Assembly: GCF_004354365.1 (NCBI RefSeq)
Contig: NZ_SJCY01000008.1
Location: forward strand, 124,001 to 188,000
Source: Pedobacter changchengzhani
GTDB lineage: Bacteria > Bacteroidota > Bacteroidia > Sphingobacteriales > Sphingobacteriaceae
Direction: 5' to 3'
DNA: 64,000 nt
The notes below the pieces were generated by a model. It ran no database searches. It was not told the origin of the DNA and worked only from the letters and a program-made list of their open reading frames with translations. This document shows positions 25,463-35,126 of the stretch, in pieces (the stretch's first letter is position 1; each line of letters starts with the position of its first letter). Made by a program: the position numbers and the translations under genes.

Positions 25463-28186
25463 TTACTGTGAAATAAATCCTTCTGCTTTTTCTAATACAA
25501 CCTTTAAACCTGCTGAGTTTTTACCGCCTGCAGTAGCATAAAACGGCTGACCACCGCCACCACCTTGAATTTCTTTACCCAGTTCGCGGACAATATTTGA
25601 AGCATTCATCCCATTTTTAACTAAGCTTTCTGATAACATTACCGTAATACCTGGCTTCGCATCAATTTCTGTGGTAAAAACAAGAAACAAATTATCAACC
25701 ATATCTTTTAATGAAAAAGCAAGATTTTTAACTGCATCTGCACTCTGCAAATCGATGTGTTTAGCAATTAAGTTTACACCATTTATGCCACGAACATGAT
25801 GAACAATTTCGTGCTTTAAAACATCTACCCGTTCTAAAGTAGATTTTTCTATTTCTTTTTTCAGTTTCGCATTTTCATCAAGCAAAGCTTGAACAGAAGC
25901 TAATAAATCTTTACTTCCGTTTAATAACGATTTTAAATGCCCGAGTTGTTTTCTTTGATCCAAGAAATATTGCTCGGCTTTATCGGCTGTTATTGCTTCA
26001 ACCCTTCGCACGCCTGCTGCAACTGCACTTTCGGCGATTATTTTAAAAGATCCGATTTGTCCAGTTGCTTTTACGTGTGTACCACCGCAAAGTTCTTTCG
26101 AGAAATGGTCGTCAAAAGTAATCATCCGAACAAAATCTCCATATTTTTCACCAAACAGTGCCGTTACGCCACTTTCAATTGCATCCTGATAGGGAACATT
26201 TCTTTGTTCTTTTAACTTGATGTTTTCCCTAATTTTCTGGTTCACAATTACTTCAATCTGAGCCAATTCTTCATCCGTAACTTTAGCAAAGTGAGAAAAA
26301 TCGAAACGTAAATAATCGGCATTAACCAATGATCCTTTTTGGTTTACATGTTTACCCAAAACCTGCTTCATGGCAGCATGCAACAAGTGTGTAGCCGAAT
26401 GATTATCCTCGGTTAAAATACGTTTATCTTCATCTACAACTGCCCAAAACTTGCTTTCCAAATTATCAGGAAGTGTATCTGAAAAATGTACCGTTAAACC
26501 GTTCTCTTTTTTAGTATCGGTAATATCAACCCAAAACTGGCGACTATGGTCTTCTAATCTTCCCGTATCTCCTACCTGACCACCACTTTCTGCATAAAAA
26601 GGCGTTTGGCGTAAAACGATTTGATATTGTTCTTTTCCTTTGGCTTTTACTTGGCGAAATTTTATAATTTCAGTTTCGATTTCTAAATCATCGTAACCAA
26701 CAAACTCGCTTTGCTCATCGGCATTTACAATTACCCAATCCCCCGTATCAATTGCAGTAGCAGCGCGACTATCGTCTTTTTGCTTTTTAAGTGCTTGTTC
26801 GTAAGCCACCAAATCAACCGACCAACCTTTTTCTCGAGCCATTAGCTCAGTCAAATCAATTGGAAATCCGAAAGTATCTGATAACTCGAACGCAAAGTTT
26901 CCATTTATGATATTATTAAATCTTTCTTTTTGATAAATGTCTTTAATGCCAAAATGTTCAAGTGTATTATCTTCATCATTAATAGTAAGTCTTTGATCAT
27001 TTGACAAATCCATATAAGTATTAAACCTACTAATTCCTAACCTCAAAGTCTTTAAAAACGAAACCTCCTCTTCTAACACTACTTTCTGTACAAAATCCTG
27101 CTGTGCACTCAATTCATCAAAAACATCCTTAAATTGCTCAGCTAATTTTGGCACCAATTCATTTAAAAATGGTTCTTTAAAGTTTAAGAAAGTATAGGCG
27201 TAACGTACTGCACGACGTAAAATCCTACGGATAACATAACCAGCCTTGTTATTTGAAGGCAATTGTCCATCGGCAATTACGAAAGAAATCGCCCGAATAT
27301 GATCGGCCATAACGCGCATTGCGATGTCCGTTTTCTCGTCAGCACCATATTTTATACCAGATTTTTCAGCAATGAACTGAATCATCGGTTGGAAAATATC
27401 TGTATCGTAATTAGAAGATTTCCCTTGTAAAACACGCACTAAACGCTCAAAACCCATTCCGGTATCTACGTGTTTTGCTGGTAAACTTTTTAATGAACCA
27501 TCTTTTAGGCGATTAAATTGCATAAAAACATTGTTCCAAACTTCTATAACTTGCGGATGATCTGCATTAACTAGAGTTGCGCCACTAACCAAAGTTTTTT
27601 CTTCATCCGTACGACAATCTACATGAATTTCAGAACATGGACCACATGGACCAGTTTCGCCCATTTCCCAAAAATTATCTTTTTTATTTCCAGGTAAAAT
27701 ATGACTTTCATCAACATACTGTTTCCAAAAATCAAACGCTTCTTGGTCTTTTTCTAAACCTTCCTTTTCGTCGCCCTCAAAATAAGTAACATATATTTTA
27801 TCCTTTGGTATTTTGTAAACTTCGGTAAGCAATTCCCAACTCCAAGCAATGGCTTCTTTTTTAAAATACCCACTTTCCGGATTGGCAGGATCGCCAAAAC
27901 TCCAATTGCCCAGCATTTCGAACATGGTGTGGTGGTAGGTATCAATACCTACTTCTTCCAAATCGTTGTGTTTGCCCGAAACGCGTAAGCAACGTTGCGT
28001 ATCCGCAACACGAGAATATTTAATGGTCGCTTCGCCTAAAAACAAATCTTTAAACTGATTCATTCCCGCATTGGTAAACATTAACGTCGGGTCATTTTTA
28101 ACCACAATTGGCGCGGACGGAACAATGTGATGTTGTTTAGATTCGAAAAAATTGAAAAATGCCTGTCTTATCTCTTTTGCTGTCAT
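25463..28186 (-). CDS. alaS: Alanyl-tRNA synthetase
   Basis: The 907-residue product has the complete AlaRS layout. The class II catalytic core has MTAKEIRQAFFNFFESK, LMFTNAGMNQFKD and EIWNNVF-like motifs. The editing domain has HSATHLLHAAM and CGGTHVKATGQIG zinc ligands, and the C-terminal DHHA1 oligomerisation/tRNA-binding part has GGGGGQPFYATAGGKN. It charges tRNA-Ala and edits Ser/Gly. ATG 28186 fits the family start. It is divergent from the MerR regulator. Confidence 0.96.
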   Translation of the reverse strand: MTAKEIRQAFFNFFESKQHHIVPSAPIVVKNDPTLMFTNAGMNQFKDLFLGEATIKYSRVADTQRCLRVSGKHNDLEEVGIDTYHHTMFEMLGNWSFGDPANPESGYFKKEAIAWSWELLTEVYKIPKDKIYVTYFEGDEKEGLEKDQEAFDFWKQYVDESHILPGNKKDNFWEMGETGPCGPCSEIHVDCRTDEEKTLVSGATLVNADHPQVIEVWNNVFMQFNRLKDGSLKSLPAKHVDTGMGFERLVRVLQGKSSNYDTDIFQPMIQFIAEKSGIKYGADEKTDIAMRVMADHIRAISFVIADGQLPSNNKAGYVIRRILRRAVRYAYTFLNFKEPFLNELVPKLAEQFKDVFDELSAQQDFVQKVVLEEEVSFLKTLRLGISRFNTYMDLSNDQRLTINDEDNTLEHFGIKDIYQKERFNNIINGNFAFELSDTFGFPIDLTELMAREKGWSVDLVAYEQALKKQKDDSRAATAIDTGDWVIVNADEQSEFVGYDDLEIETEIIKFRQVKAKGKEQYQIVLRQTPFYAESGGQVGDTGRLEDHSRQFWVDITDTKKENGLTVHFSDTLPDNLESKFWAVVDEDKRILTEDNHSATHLLHAAMKQVLGKHVNQKGSLVNADYLRFDFSHFAKVTDEELAQIEVIVNQKIRENIKLKEQRNVPYQDAIESGVTALFGEKYGDFVRMITFDDHFSKELCGGTHVKATGQIGSFKIIAESAVAAGVRRVEAITADKAEQYFLDQRKQLGHLKSLLNGSKDLLASVQALLDENAKLKKEIEKSTLERVDVLKHEIVHHVRGINGVNLIAKHIDLQSADAVKNLAFSLKDMVDNLFLVFTTEIDAKPGITVMLSESLVKNGMNASNIVRELGKEIQGGGGGQPFYATAGGKNSAGLKVVLEKAEGFISQ

Positions 28187-28302
28187 TACGTTTTAAATTG
28201 GAGCAACAAAATTATAACTTTATTGCGTTAATAAGGAAAAATCACACTACATTTGAATACTTTAAATAATCGCTGTAAAACCCTTATAATCAAGCACAAA
28301 TT

Positions 28303-28638
28303 ATGCCTTATAAAGAAAGAGACATTAATAAAATGTATTATACCATGGGCGAAGTGACTGAAATGTTTGAAGTGAACGCTTCTCAAATCCGTTTTTACGA
28401 AAAGGAATTTGATATTCTTCAACCAAAAAAAAATAAAAAAGGAAACCGTCTTTTTACGCCAGAAGACATAGAGAATTTAAAAATAATTTTTAATTTGGTT
28501 AACGAAAAAGGCTTTACTTTAAAAGGCGCAAAAGATTACCTCAAGAATAATAAAAGTGATGTTAAAGAGAGTCAAAAAATTATCGATTCATTAGAAAACC
28601 TAAAAGGATTTTTAGTGAAATTAGCAGAAGAGCTTTAA
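28303..28638 (+). CDS. MerR-family transcriptional regulator (short)
   Basis: The 111-residue product has an N-terminal MerR-type winged helix (YYTMGEVTEMFEVNASQIRFYEKEF, then GNRLFTPEDIENLKIIFNLV) and a short helix after it. There is no effector-binding domain and no Cys cluster. The signal is unknown. It lies divergent from alaS with a 116-nt spacer. Confidence 0.85.
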   Translation: MPYKERDINKMYYTMGEVTEMFEVNASQIRFYEKEFDILQPKKNKKGNRLFTPEDIENLKIIFNLVNEKGFTLKGAKDYLKNNKSDVKESQKIIDSLENLKGFLVKLAEEL

Positions 28639-28763
28639 GTTCAGCACTATAGAATATCCAAAATATAAAAAATTTGAATTGTTCTTTTTCAGATTTTATT
28701 TCTTACATTTAATTCACAAAAAAATCTCTCTATATTTTTTGCATCCCGGTTAACGCCCGACTC

Positions 28764-29564
28764 ATGAAAATATTTAGTTTTTTGTTGATTTTTTTTTCAG
28801 CTTCTACGCTATTTGCTCAAAATAATTTAGGAGCCCGATTAACGGCTATGGGCAACAATAGCGCTGCCGTAACCGATGTTTGGTCACTCCAAGGAAATCC
28901 TTCGGGCATATCATCTATAAAAGAAATTACCGCTTCAATTAATTACGCTAAATACCTGTTCAGCAACGAAGTAAGTAATCAAAGTTTTGCTTTTGTTGTG
29001 CCTTTTAAAAATAATTTTGCAGGAATCAGCTTTCAGCGTTATGGCTTTTCGGCCTATAACGAAAACAAAGTTGGCTTTGCTTATGCTAAAAAGTTCGGCG
29101 ATAAATTTACTACGGCAATTAATCTAAATTACCATCAATTAAAAATATCAAATTATGGTTCTTCAAAAGGTTTTTCTGTTGATGTAGGTTTATTATTTCA
29201 ATTAAATAAGCAGCTTATTTTAGGTGCGTTCGTGGCTAATCCATCTCAACAAAGCTTCGATACCTCCGAAATTTTAGCTAAAATCCCTACGTCATTAAAT
29301 ATTGGCGCAAGTTACTTAGCATCGGATAAAGTACTAATTGCCACCACAATAAGCAAAATTTTGAAAGAATCAATTGATGTTAAAGTTGGCATAGATTATA
29401 AAATCGTCGAGTTTTTTTGCTTACGAGGTGGTTTAAGCGCCAATCCTTTTAAACAATACGTTGGATTTGGAGTAAATTATCAGAAATTCTTTTTGGATTT
29501 TGCAACGATATATGAAGCAAACTTGGGTTATGCCAGAAAGTTCTACGAAGACGTCTTTTTTTGA
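28764..29564 (+). CDS. PorV/PorQ-like outer-membrane protein
   Basis: The 266-residue product has a signal peptide (LIFFSASTLFA) and a FadL-like barrel of the PorV/UPF0164 type. It starts GARLTAMGNNSAAVTDVWSLQGNPSG, the sequence seen at the N-terminus of PorV-type proteins, and continues with regular amphipathic strands. In Bacteroidota such proteins assist type IX secretion, but many paralogues have no known role. The usual downstream neighbour comEC is found only after the HAD/DprA/PRTase cassette. Confidence 0.7.
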   Translation: MKIFSFLLIFFSASTLFAQNNLGARLTAMGNNSAAVTDVWSLQGNPSGISSIKEITASINYAKYLFSNEVSNQSFAFVVPFKNNFAGISFQRYGFSAYNENKVGFAYAKKFGDKFTTAINLNYHQLKISNYGSSKGFSVDVGLLFQLNKQLILGAFVANPSQQSFDTSEILAKIPTSLNIGASYLASDKVLIATTISKILKESIDVKVGIDYKIVEFFCLRGGLSANPFKQYVGFGVNYQKFFLDFATIYEANLGYARKFYEDVFF

Positions 29565-29709
29565 GAGCCATGCACACATCAAACACCAATAGTTGTTGAA
29601 TTACTAATTTTAATGAAAAGCTCAAATAATTTTAGTAATATTAAAAATAAAAGATAGTAGACATCGAATCAGAAAAAACATCATTAATATAAATTATAAA
29701 TTAAAGAAT

Positions 29710-30216
29710 ATGGCTATAATATTTGATTTAGACCAAACCCTTGTTGATTCATCTTCAGCAGAACAACATAGAACGAACCGTTCATGGGCTACTGTGTATA
29801 GCTTAATTCCTGGTTTTAAATATTATGAAGGTTTTGCAAAAATATTTGAATTTATAAAAGAAAAAAAGATTCCGACCTGTATTGTCACTAACAGTCCTAG
29901 TACTTACTGTACGAAAGTAGCAAAACATCATAATATTGTTTGTGATTTTCACATATGCTACCACGATACTAAAAAACGAAAGCCCGATCCTGAGCCAATT
30001 TTATTAGCTATAAGCAAATTTGATTCAGAGCCGAATAAAACACTGTCCGTAGGAGATAGAGATATCGACATTATCGCATCAAACAAAGCTGGTGCAAAAA
30101 CCGTAGCATGCCTTTGGGGCGCCACTGACAAAGAATCTTTGCTAGCAGCGAACCCACATTATGTAGCACGAACTCCAAATGATTTATTAGAAATTATAAA
30201 GAAATTTTATAGTTAA
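29710..30216 (+). CDS. HAD-superfamily hydrolase
   Basis: The 168-residue product shows all HAD motifs. Motif I is FDLDQTLVDS with Asp6 nucleophile and Asp8, motif II is VTNSPS, motif III is the Lys in KKRKPDPEP, and motif IV is GDRDIDIIASNKAG. Small cap, phosphatase-like. The substrate is unknown but may be a phospho-nucleotide, given its cassette with a phosphoribosyltransferase. It converges with the DprA-like gene, and the two stop codons share a TTAA at 30213-30216. It belongs to the cassette that sits where the head of comEC should be. Confidence 0.85.
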   Translation: MAIIFDLDQTLVDSSSAEQHRTNRSWATVYSLIPGFKYYEGFAKIFEFIKEKKIPTCIVTNSPSTYCTKVAKHHNIVCDFHICYHDTKKRKPDPEPILLAISKFDSEPNKTLSVGDRDIDIIASNKAGAKTVACLWGATDKESLLAANPHYVARTPNDLLEIIKKFYS

Positions 30217-31184
30217 AAGATTTTATATTGATAATCGTCAAGATTCGAAGTAGGTAGTTTTTCATGATTTTCATGATCATTATTGATCAACGGAACAGAA
30301 GCCAAAAACTCCTCAATATTTAAGGAAGTTAAACTAAAGGCTTTTCCTGCTCTAATTAAACTTTCATTTCCTTGTGTTTTATCGTTAATAAGCTCTGGGC
30401 TATTATATTTAACCGCTGCTAACTTTTTCCCGCTTTTTATCGTTGCATTAACAGCATGCATGGTCCCGCCCTTTTCTGCTGTCTGTATAACTATTGTAGC
30501 ATTAGACAAACCAGATTGTAAACGATCTCGCTCTATAAAATAATTTGGTAGTGCACCTGTACCTATTAAATATTCTGATAATAAAACACCACCTTCATCA
30601 ACTATCTGTGTAGCTAGTTCTTTATTTTCTTTAGGATAAATAGTTTGGAATCCATGAGCTAGTATCGCAGTTGTTTTCCCTTTAGCCTCAAGACATCCAA
30701 TATGGGCAGATGCATCACAGCCAATGGCAAGCCCACTGACAATATTATATCCTCTTTTACCAAGCAATGACGCAAAATATTTTCCTGCCTTAACCCCAGC
30801 CCCAGTTGGTTGCCTTGTTCCGATTATCGCAATGCCTGTCATTTCATTTAATATTGAAATATCGCCTTTCAAATTTAAAATCAACGGCGGGTCAGGTATT
30901 TCTTTGAGACTTTTAGGGTAATTGTTGTCATAATAAGAAATAATTTTAACGTTGTTTTTTTCAGATTTATCCATTATCTGCTCCGCTTTATCAAAAGCTA
31001 ACTGCACGTCGTCCTTCGAATATATCGGCAACCTTGTAAATTTGTTTTCATTTGAAAAATCCAAGATAAAATCCACTAATTCTTCTTTTGATGGTTTGAA
31101 TGTTAATGTTTCAAGCACCTTAAATGAAGTTTTTCTCCCCATTCCCCTAAGCTGAGTAAGCCTAATAATATTTTCTATATTCAT
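30213..31184 (-). CDS. DprA/Smf-like DNA-processing protein (divergent)
   Basis: The 323-residue product has an N-terminal helix-hairpin-like region (LRGMGRKTSFKVLETL) and a Rossmann-type DprA core. Key segments are IAIIGTRQPTGAGVK, VSGLAIGCDASAHIGCLE, AILAHGFQTIYP and RDRLQSGLSNATIVIQTAEKGGTMH. True DprA loads RecA on incoming single-stranded DNA during competence, but this copy is divergent, has no C-terminal winged helix and sits 3 nt behind a phosphoribosyltransferase. I read it as an accessory DprA/LOG-like protein with possible nucleotide or DNA-sensing role rather than the housekeeping DprA. Confidence 0.8.
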   Translation of the reverse strand: MNIENIIRLTQLRGMGRKTSFKVLETLTFKPSKEELVDFILDFSNENKFTRLPIYSKDDVQLAFDKAEQIMDKSEKNNVKIISYYDNNYPKSLKEIPDPPLILNLKGDISILNEMTGIAIIGTRQPTGAGVKAGKYFASLLGKRGYNIVSGLAIGCDASAHIGCLEAKGKTTAILAHGFQTIYPKENKELATQIVDEGGVLLSEYLIGTGALPNYFIERDRLQSGLSNATIVIQTAEKGGTMHAVNATIKSGKKLAAVKYNSPELINDKTQGNESLIRAGKAFSLTSLNIEEFLASVPLINNDHENHEKLPTSNLDDYQYKIF

Positions 31185-31187
31185 CTT

Positions 31188-31832
31188 TTAAAATAACCAA
31201 AAATTTTCATCATCTAGATCCGCATCGGGAGCTTCGAGTTCAATAAAATTATTCTCAAATGGAACTGTCTTTGACAAAAATACACCTTTAACGCTCAGTG
31301 CACCTGTCCGTAATAACTCGCCTGCAACTTGTCTAAATGATGTTCCACTAGTTTTAACATCATCAAATAGAATAACGTCTTTTCCCTTATAAATTGCATT
31401 ATTAAATGTAAAATCCTTAATTTTATTACCGCCAGAAGTTCCTTTTGTTGCTTCATGTGGCTCTGTCGTGATTGCAGTAAACCCATTAGCAATAGATGTC
31501 GTAGCACAAACTTGTTGACAGAATCTACTGAAACGAGTATTTGTTTTCTCCGGTGTGGAAGCAGGTATTACAACCAGAATTGTATTAAAAAATGATATGT
31601 TTTTTTCTATTAACGCAGCAGAAATTACCGTGGATATTTGCGTTGTATTTTTTCCGTCCTTAAAGTCCCATGTAAGTCGCCTTACATTCCATACATTTTC
31701 GTCGACGTCATTGTACCTATTCGTAGGGTAATAATCATGTACTGCAAAACATCTACATTCTACTGTGTTTACTGTTAAAGTTTCTTCAATTCGAAATTTT
31801 CGTATTGATGGAGAGTAATTTAGTTGTGTCAT
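31188..31832 (-). CDS. Phosphoribosyltransferase-domain protein
   Basis: The 214-residue product has a C-terminal type I PRTase domain with the PRPP loop VILFDDVKTSGTSF and flanking strands. The N-terminal half (RRLTWDFKDGKNTTQI, ILVVIPAST) resembles no domain I can name. It is unlike the short housekeeping ComF in lacking a zinc-finger. It is the first gene of a two-gene operon with the DprA-like gene, 3 nt apart, converging on a HAD hydrolase. Nucleotide chemistry is implied; the pathway is not known. Confidence 0.75.
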   Translation of the reverse strand: MTQLNYSPSIRKFRIEETLTVNTVECRCFAVHDYYPTNRYNDVDENVWNVRRLTWDFKDGKNTTQISTVISAALIEKNISFFNTILVVIPASTPEKTNTRFSRFCQQVCATTSIANGFTAITTEPHEATKGTSGGNKIKDFTFNNAIYKGKDVILFDDVKTSGTSFRQVAGELLRTGALSVKGVFLSKTVPFENNFIELEAPDADLDDENFWLF

Positions 31833-31897
31833 AAGAGCTTAAATATTTGATGAAAATAGAAAATATATTTCTTAAAAACAACTGCAACTAATTATAA

Positions 31898-33592
31898 CCG
31901 CTCCAAAAACATGAGTTCTGCAAAGTAAATTCAGTCATTTCTCAACCAATTCATTTAAAATACGGCGATGAATTAATTATAGGCGCCGATTATACTGAAG
32001 TAGAACCGCCTTACAACCCGGCGGAATTTAATTTCAAAAATTGGTTGGCCAACCAAAATATTTATGAACAGGCATTTATCAACCAAAAAAGCGTTTATAA
32101 AACAAATAGAAGTGGTGGAAATCCTATCCTTAAACTCGCCCTAAATTTGCGAGAAAAGCAGATTGCCAAATACCGCAGGTTAATTAAAAATGATGAAGCT
32201 TTTGCAGTTGCATCAACCTTAATTTTAGGTTATAGAGCAGATTTAAGTAAAGAAATTTTAACGGCTTACTCTAAAACTGGCACCATACATGCATTATCTG
32301 TTTCTGGCGCTCATGTGGGCATCATATACTTGGTGCTAAATTTTCTTTTGGTATTTCTAAATCGAAAACGAAGTTTGCAACTGCTTAAGTTCGTAATAAT
32401 TTGTACGCTTGTTTGGGGCTACGCACTTATTACCGGATTATCGCCTTCAGTTGTACGCGCTGCGATAATGATTACTATATTTATGGTGGCAACAACCTTT
32501 TCTAAAAATAAAAATGGCTATAACATTTTAGCGTTTTCGGCCTTTTGTCAGTTGCTTTATAACCCATTTTTAATTTGGAACGTAGGTTTTCAGCTTTCCT
32601 ACATTGCCGTATTTGGCTTAATATATCTTCAACCAATTATCTATAAATCTATCTATATAAAAAATAAATGGTTGGATAAACTTTGGAATTTTATTGCACT
32701 TTCTTTGGCCGCTCAAATTGTAACTTTTCCGCTTAGCATATATTATTTCCATCAATTTCCGGTTTACTTTTTATTGGGTAACCTATTTATTATGATACCG
32801 CTAGTATTTATGATGTATTTAGGTATAGCAGTCTTAATCCCAATATTTGAATTTTTGTCGCCAATATTTGAGTGGATTATTAGCTGTACCAACGATGTAT
32901 TAAGGTGGATTTCAAATTTACCTGCCTCCACATTTTCATCTATTTGGTTAACTATGCCTCAATTTATTTTACTGAGCTTAGCATTGGGTTTCATCATTTT
33001 TGCGTTAGAAAGGCGACAGAAAAAAATGCTTTTTATCGCTGGAGGATTATTCATGATTTACCAAATTTTGGTTGTGCAGGAGTCAATAAATTTATCTCAA
33101 CAGAAAAAAATTATCTTTTATTCACTCAGAAAAAATTATGCCGTCGCATTTATTAGTGGCAATAAAGCAATTATCGAAACAAATTTGAATCCTAAAGAAA
33201 ATGCTTATTTATTTTTTATAAAACCCAGTTTAGAACAAGCACAGATAAAAGAAATTAAAATTTTAAATTTAAAAAAGGACACGATTTCACCAGTTTTTAC
33301 GAAAAAAGATAATCAGATTCTATTTTACAACCACTCGTTTTTAATTGTTGATGAAACCTTCAATTACAAAACATTAAATGCTATTGGGAAGTTCAGTTCA
33401 TTATGGATTACTGGAAACACGAAATTTGATTTAACAAAAATAAACACCGAGTTAAAGTATAATGAGATTGTTGTGGATGCAACCAATAAGGATTACAAAA
33501 TAAAACTGTTTAAAACATTCGCCGAAAATAATCATAAAAACTTACATGTTTTAAAGAAAAATCCATCATATTTGATCGACTTAAACCCTTAA
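31898..33592 (+). pseudogene. comEC: ComEC competence channel, 5'-truncated
   Basis: The open frame from 31898 (stop TAA at 31895) encodes KVNSVISQPIHLKYGDEL, PPYNPAEFNFKNWLANQ and then the ComEC core: FAVASTLILGYRADLSKE, TGTIHALSVSGAHVGI, GLSPSVVRAAIM, with eight or so transmembrane segments and no metallo-beta-lactamase domain, as usual in this phylum. Residues covering the first transmembrane helices and most of the N-terminal OB-like domain, roughly 150-200 amino acids, are missing. No ATG is near; TTG 32045 is the nearest start. The missing head is not found in the 2.3 kb to the left. DNA uptake is unlikely to work with this remnant. Confidence 0.75.
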
Positions 33593-33593
33593 C

Positions 33594-34370
33594 ATGGACG
33601 AACTGGTTTTATATGATGTAGCCGATAGAATTGCAACCGTAACCATTAACAGACCTGAAAAGCGAAATGCTTTAAATCCAGATTTGATTGTTGCTTTAAC
33701 CAATGTATTTACACAAGCATCTGAAGATGATGAAATTAAAGTTATTATTTTAAAGGCAAATGGAACTAGTTTTAGCGCTGGAGCCGATTTAGCGTATTTA
33801 CAGCAATTACAGAAAAACACTTTTGAAGAGAACGTTGCAGATTCTAATTTATTAAGGAAATTATATACCACTATTTACTATTTACCAAAAATAGTTATTG
33901 CACAAGTAGAAGGGCATGCTATTGCTGGTGGCTGTGGTTTAGCAACAATTTGCGATTTTATTTTTGCCACACCCGAAAGCAATTTTGGATATTCGGAAGT
34001 AAAAATCGGTTTTGTACCTGCCATTGTATCTTGCTTTTTATTAAAGAAAGTAAATGAAACCGTAGCTAAAGAATTGCTTTTTACAGGGAACATATTTAAT
34101 GCAGAAACAGCATTAGCTTATAAATTGATCAACTTTGTAACAAACTCATCCGATATTCATCAAACTGTTTCAAAATTTGCTTTAACTTTGTGCAATCAAT
34201 CTTCAGAAAATTCGTTAATGGTAACTAAACAGCTTATTGGGCAAACCAATAATCCATTGTTCGAAAAAACTTTAGATGCGGCGGTTCAAATAAATGCACG
34301 CGTAAGAGAAAGTGAGGATTTTAAAAAAGGAATCGCTTCTTTTTTAAACAAAGAAAAAATTAACTGGTAA
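33594..34370 (+). CDS. Enoyl-CoA hydratase/isomerase family protein
   Basis: The 258-residue crotonase has NRPEKRNALNPDL, the oxyanion-hole strand FSAGADLAYLQQL, and AGGCGLATICDFIFA followed by FGYSEVKIGFVPAIV. The Glu in SEVKIGF is at the position of a catalytic Glu. This profile is typical of the methylglutaconyl-CoA hydratase-like branch in Bacteroidota. It acts in fatty-acid or leucine breakdown. The start ATG is 1 nt after the comEC stop, so the two may have been cotranscribed before comEC was damaged. Confidence 0.85.
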   Translation: MDELVLYDVADRIATVTINRPEKRNALNPDLIVALTNVFTQASEDDEIKVIILKANGTSFSAGADLAYLQQLQKNTFEENVADSNLLRKLYTTIYYLPKIVIAQVEGHAIAGGCGLATICDFIFATPESNFGYSEVKIGFVPAIVSCFLLKKVNETVAKELLFTGNIFNAETALAYKLINFVTNSSDIHQTVSKFALTLCNQSSENSLMVTKQLIGQTNNPLFEKTLDAAVQINARVRESEDFKKGIASFLNKEKINW

Positions 34371-34388
34371 ATAAATAAAATAAATTAT

Positions 34389-35030
34389 ATGTTCAAATCT
34401 ATCAAAACAAGCGTTTTAGCACTAATTTTAGTAGCTACAGCAGTTATTGCGCATGCGCAAAAAACAGTTAACGAAGGTACAATGACCTTTAACGTGGTGG
34501 CAAATGGTGCTACAACTGAAATTAAAAATAAATTTAATGGCGATTTAACTAGAATAGAAATGCAAGCCGGGCCTGCTTTAATTAATGTTATTTCAAATAC
34601 TGCAACAAAAACTGGTTTGTTATTAATTGATGTTCCTATTGCGCAAAAGCAATTTGCTGTAAAAATTTCTAAAGAAGAAACAGAGAAACAAGAAGCAGCT
34701 ATGCCAGTTTTTTCTGATTTTAAAGCAACCGGAGAAAAGCAAATGTTTGCAACGTTAAATGCCGAGAAATACACTTATAAAGATGATAAAGGTGCAAGTC
34801 ATGAACTTTGGGCAACTAAAGACATCACAATTCCAGCTTTAAAAGGTAAAGGATTTTTTAAAACGCTTGATGCTGTGCCTGTAAAATATACTGCTACCAT
34901 TAATGGCGTAGAATCTAACATGACACTTAAATCTATGTCAACCGATAAAGTTGGAGCCATTTCGTTAGATGTTCCTGATGGATATGATATTACAACAATG
35001 GATGAATTGAAAGCGATGCAAGGTGGCTAA
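34389..35030 (+). CDS. Secreted DUF4412-like protein
   Basis: The 213-residue product has a signal peptide (LALILVATAVIAHAQ) and a soluble beta-rich body (GTMTFNVVANGATTEIKNKF, HELWATKDITIPALKGKG, DVPDGYDITTMDEL). It resembles DUF4412 secreted proteins of this phylum. No function known. It is 18 nt behind the enoyl-CoA hydratase gene, likely the same transcript, and is followed by a long hairpin. Confidence 0.65.
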   Translation: MFKSIKTSVLALILVATAVIAHAQKTVNEGTMTFNVVANGATTEIKNKFNGDLTRIEMQAGPALINVISNTATKTGLLLIDVPIAQKQFAVKISKEETEKQEAAMPVFSDFKATGEKQMFATLNAEKYTYKDDKGASHELWATKDITIPALKGKGFFKTLDAVPVKYTATINGVESNMTLKSMSTDKVGAISLDVPDGYDITTMDELKAMQGG

Positions 35031-35053
35031 TTTTAACTCCTAATTCATTTTGT

Positions 35054-35110
35054 AGCTTTTTAACCGCTGGCTTTTTTTTACATTAGCCAAAAGTTAAAAA
35101 GCTTTTTTTA
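35054..35110 (+). terminator. Long hairpin terminator
   Basis: AGCTTTTTAAC (35054-35064) pairs with GTTAAAAAGCT (35093-35103), followed by a T-run. Inside is a second stem (TGGCTTTT and its partner). Ends the hydratase operon. Confidence 0.8.
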
Positions 35111-35126
35111 TTTTCAATATTTCGCC

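Noticed and set aside
29710..31832. Prophage or integrative element carrying the HAD/DprA/PRTase cassette
   Set aside because: No integrase, transposase, tRNA target or flanking direct repeats were found around the cassette.
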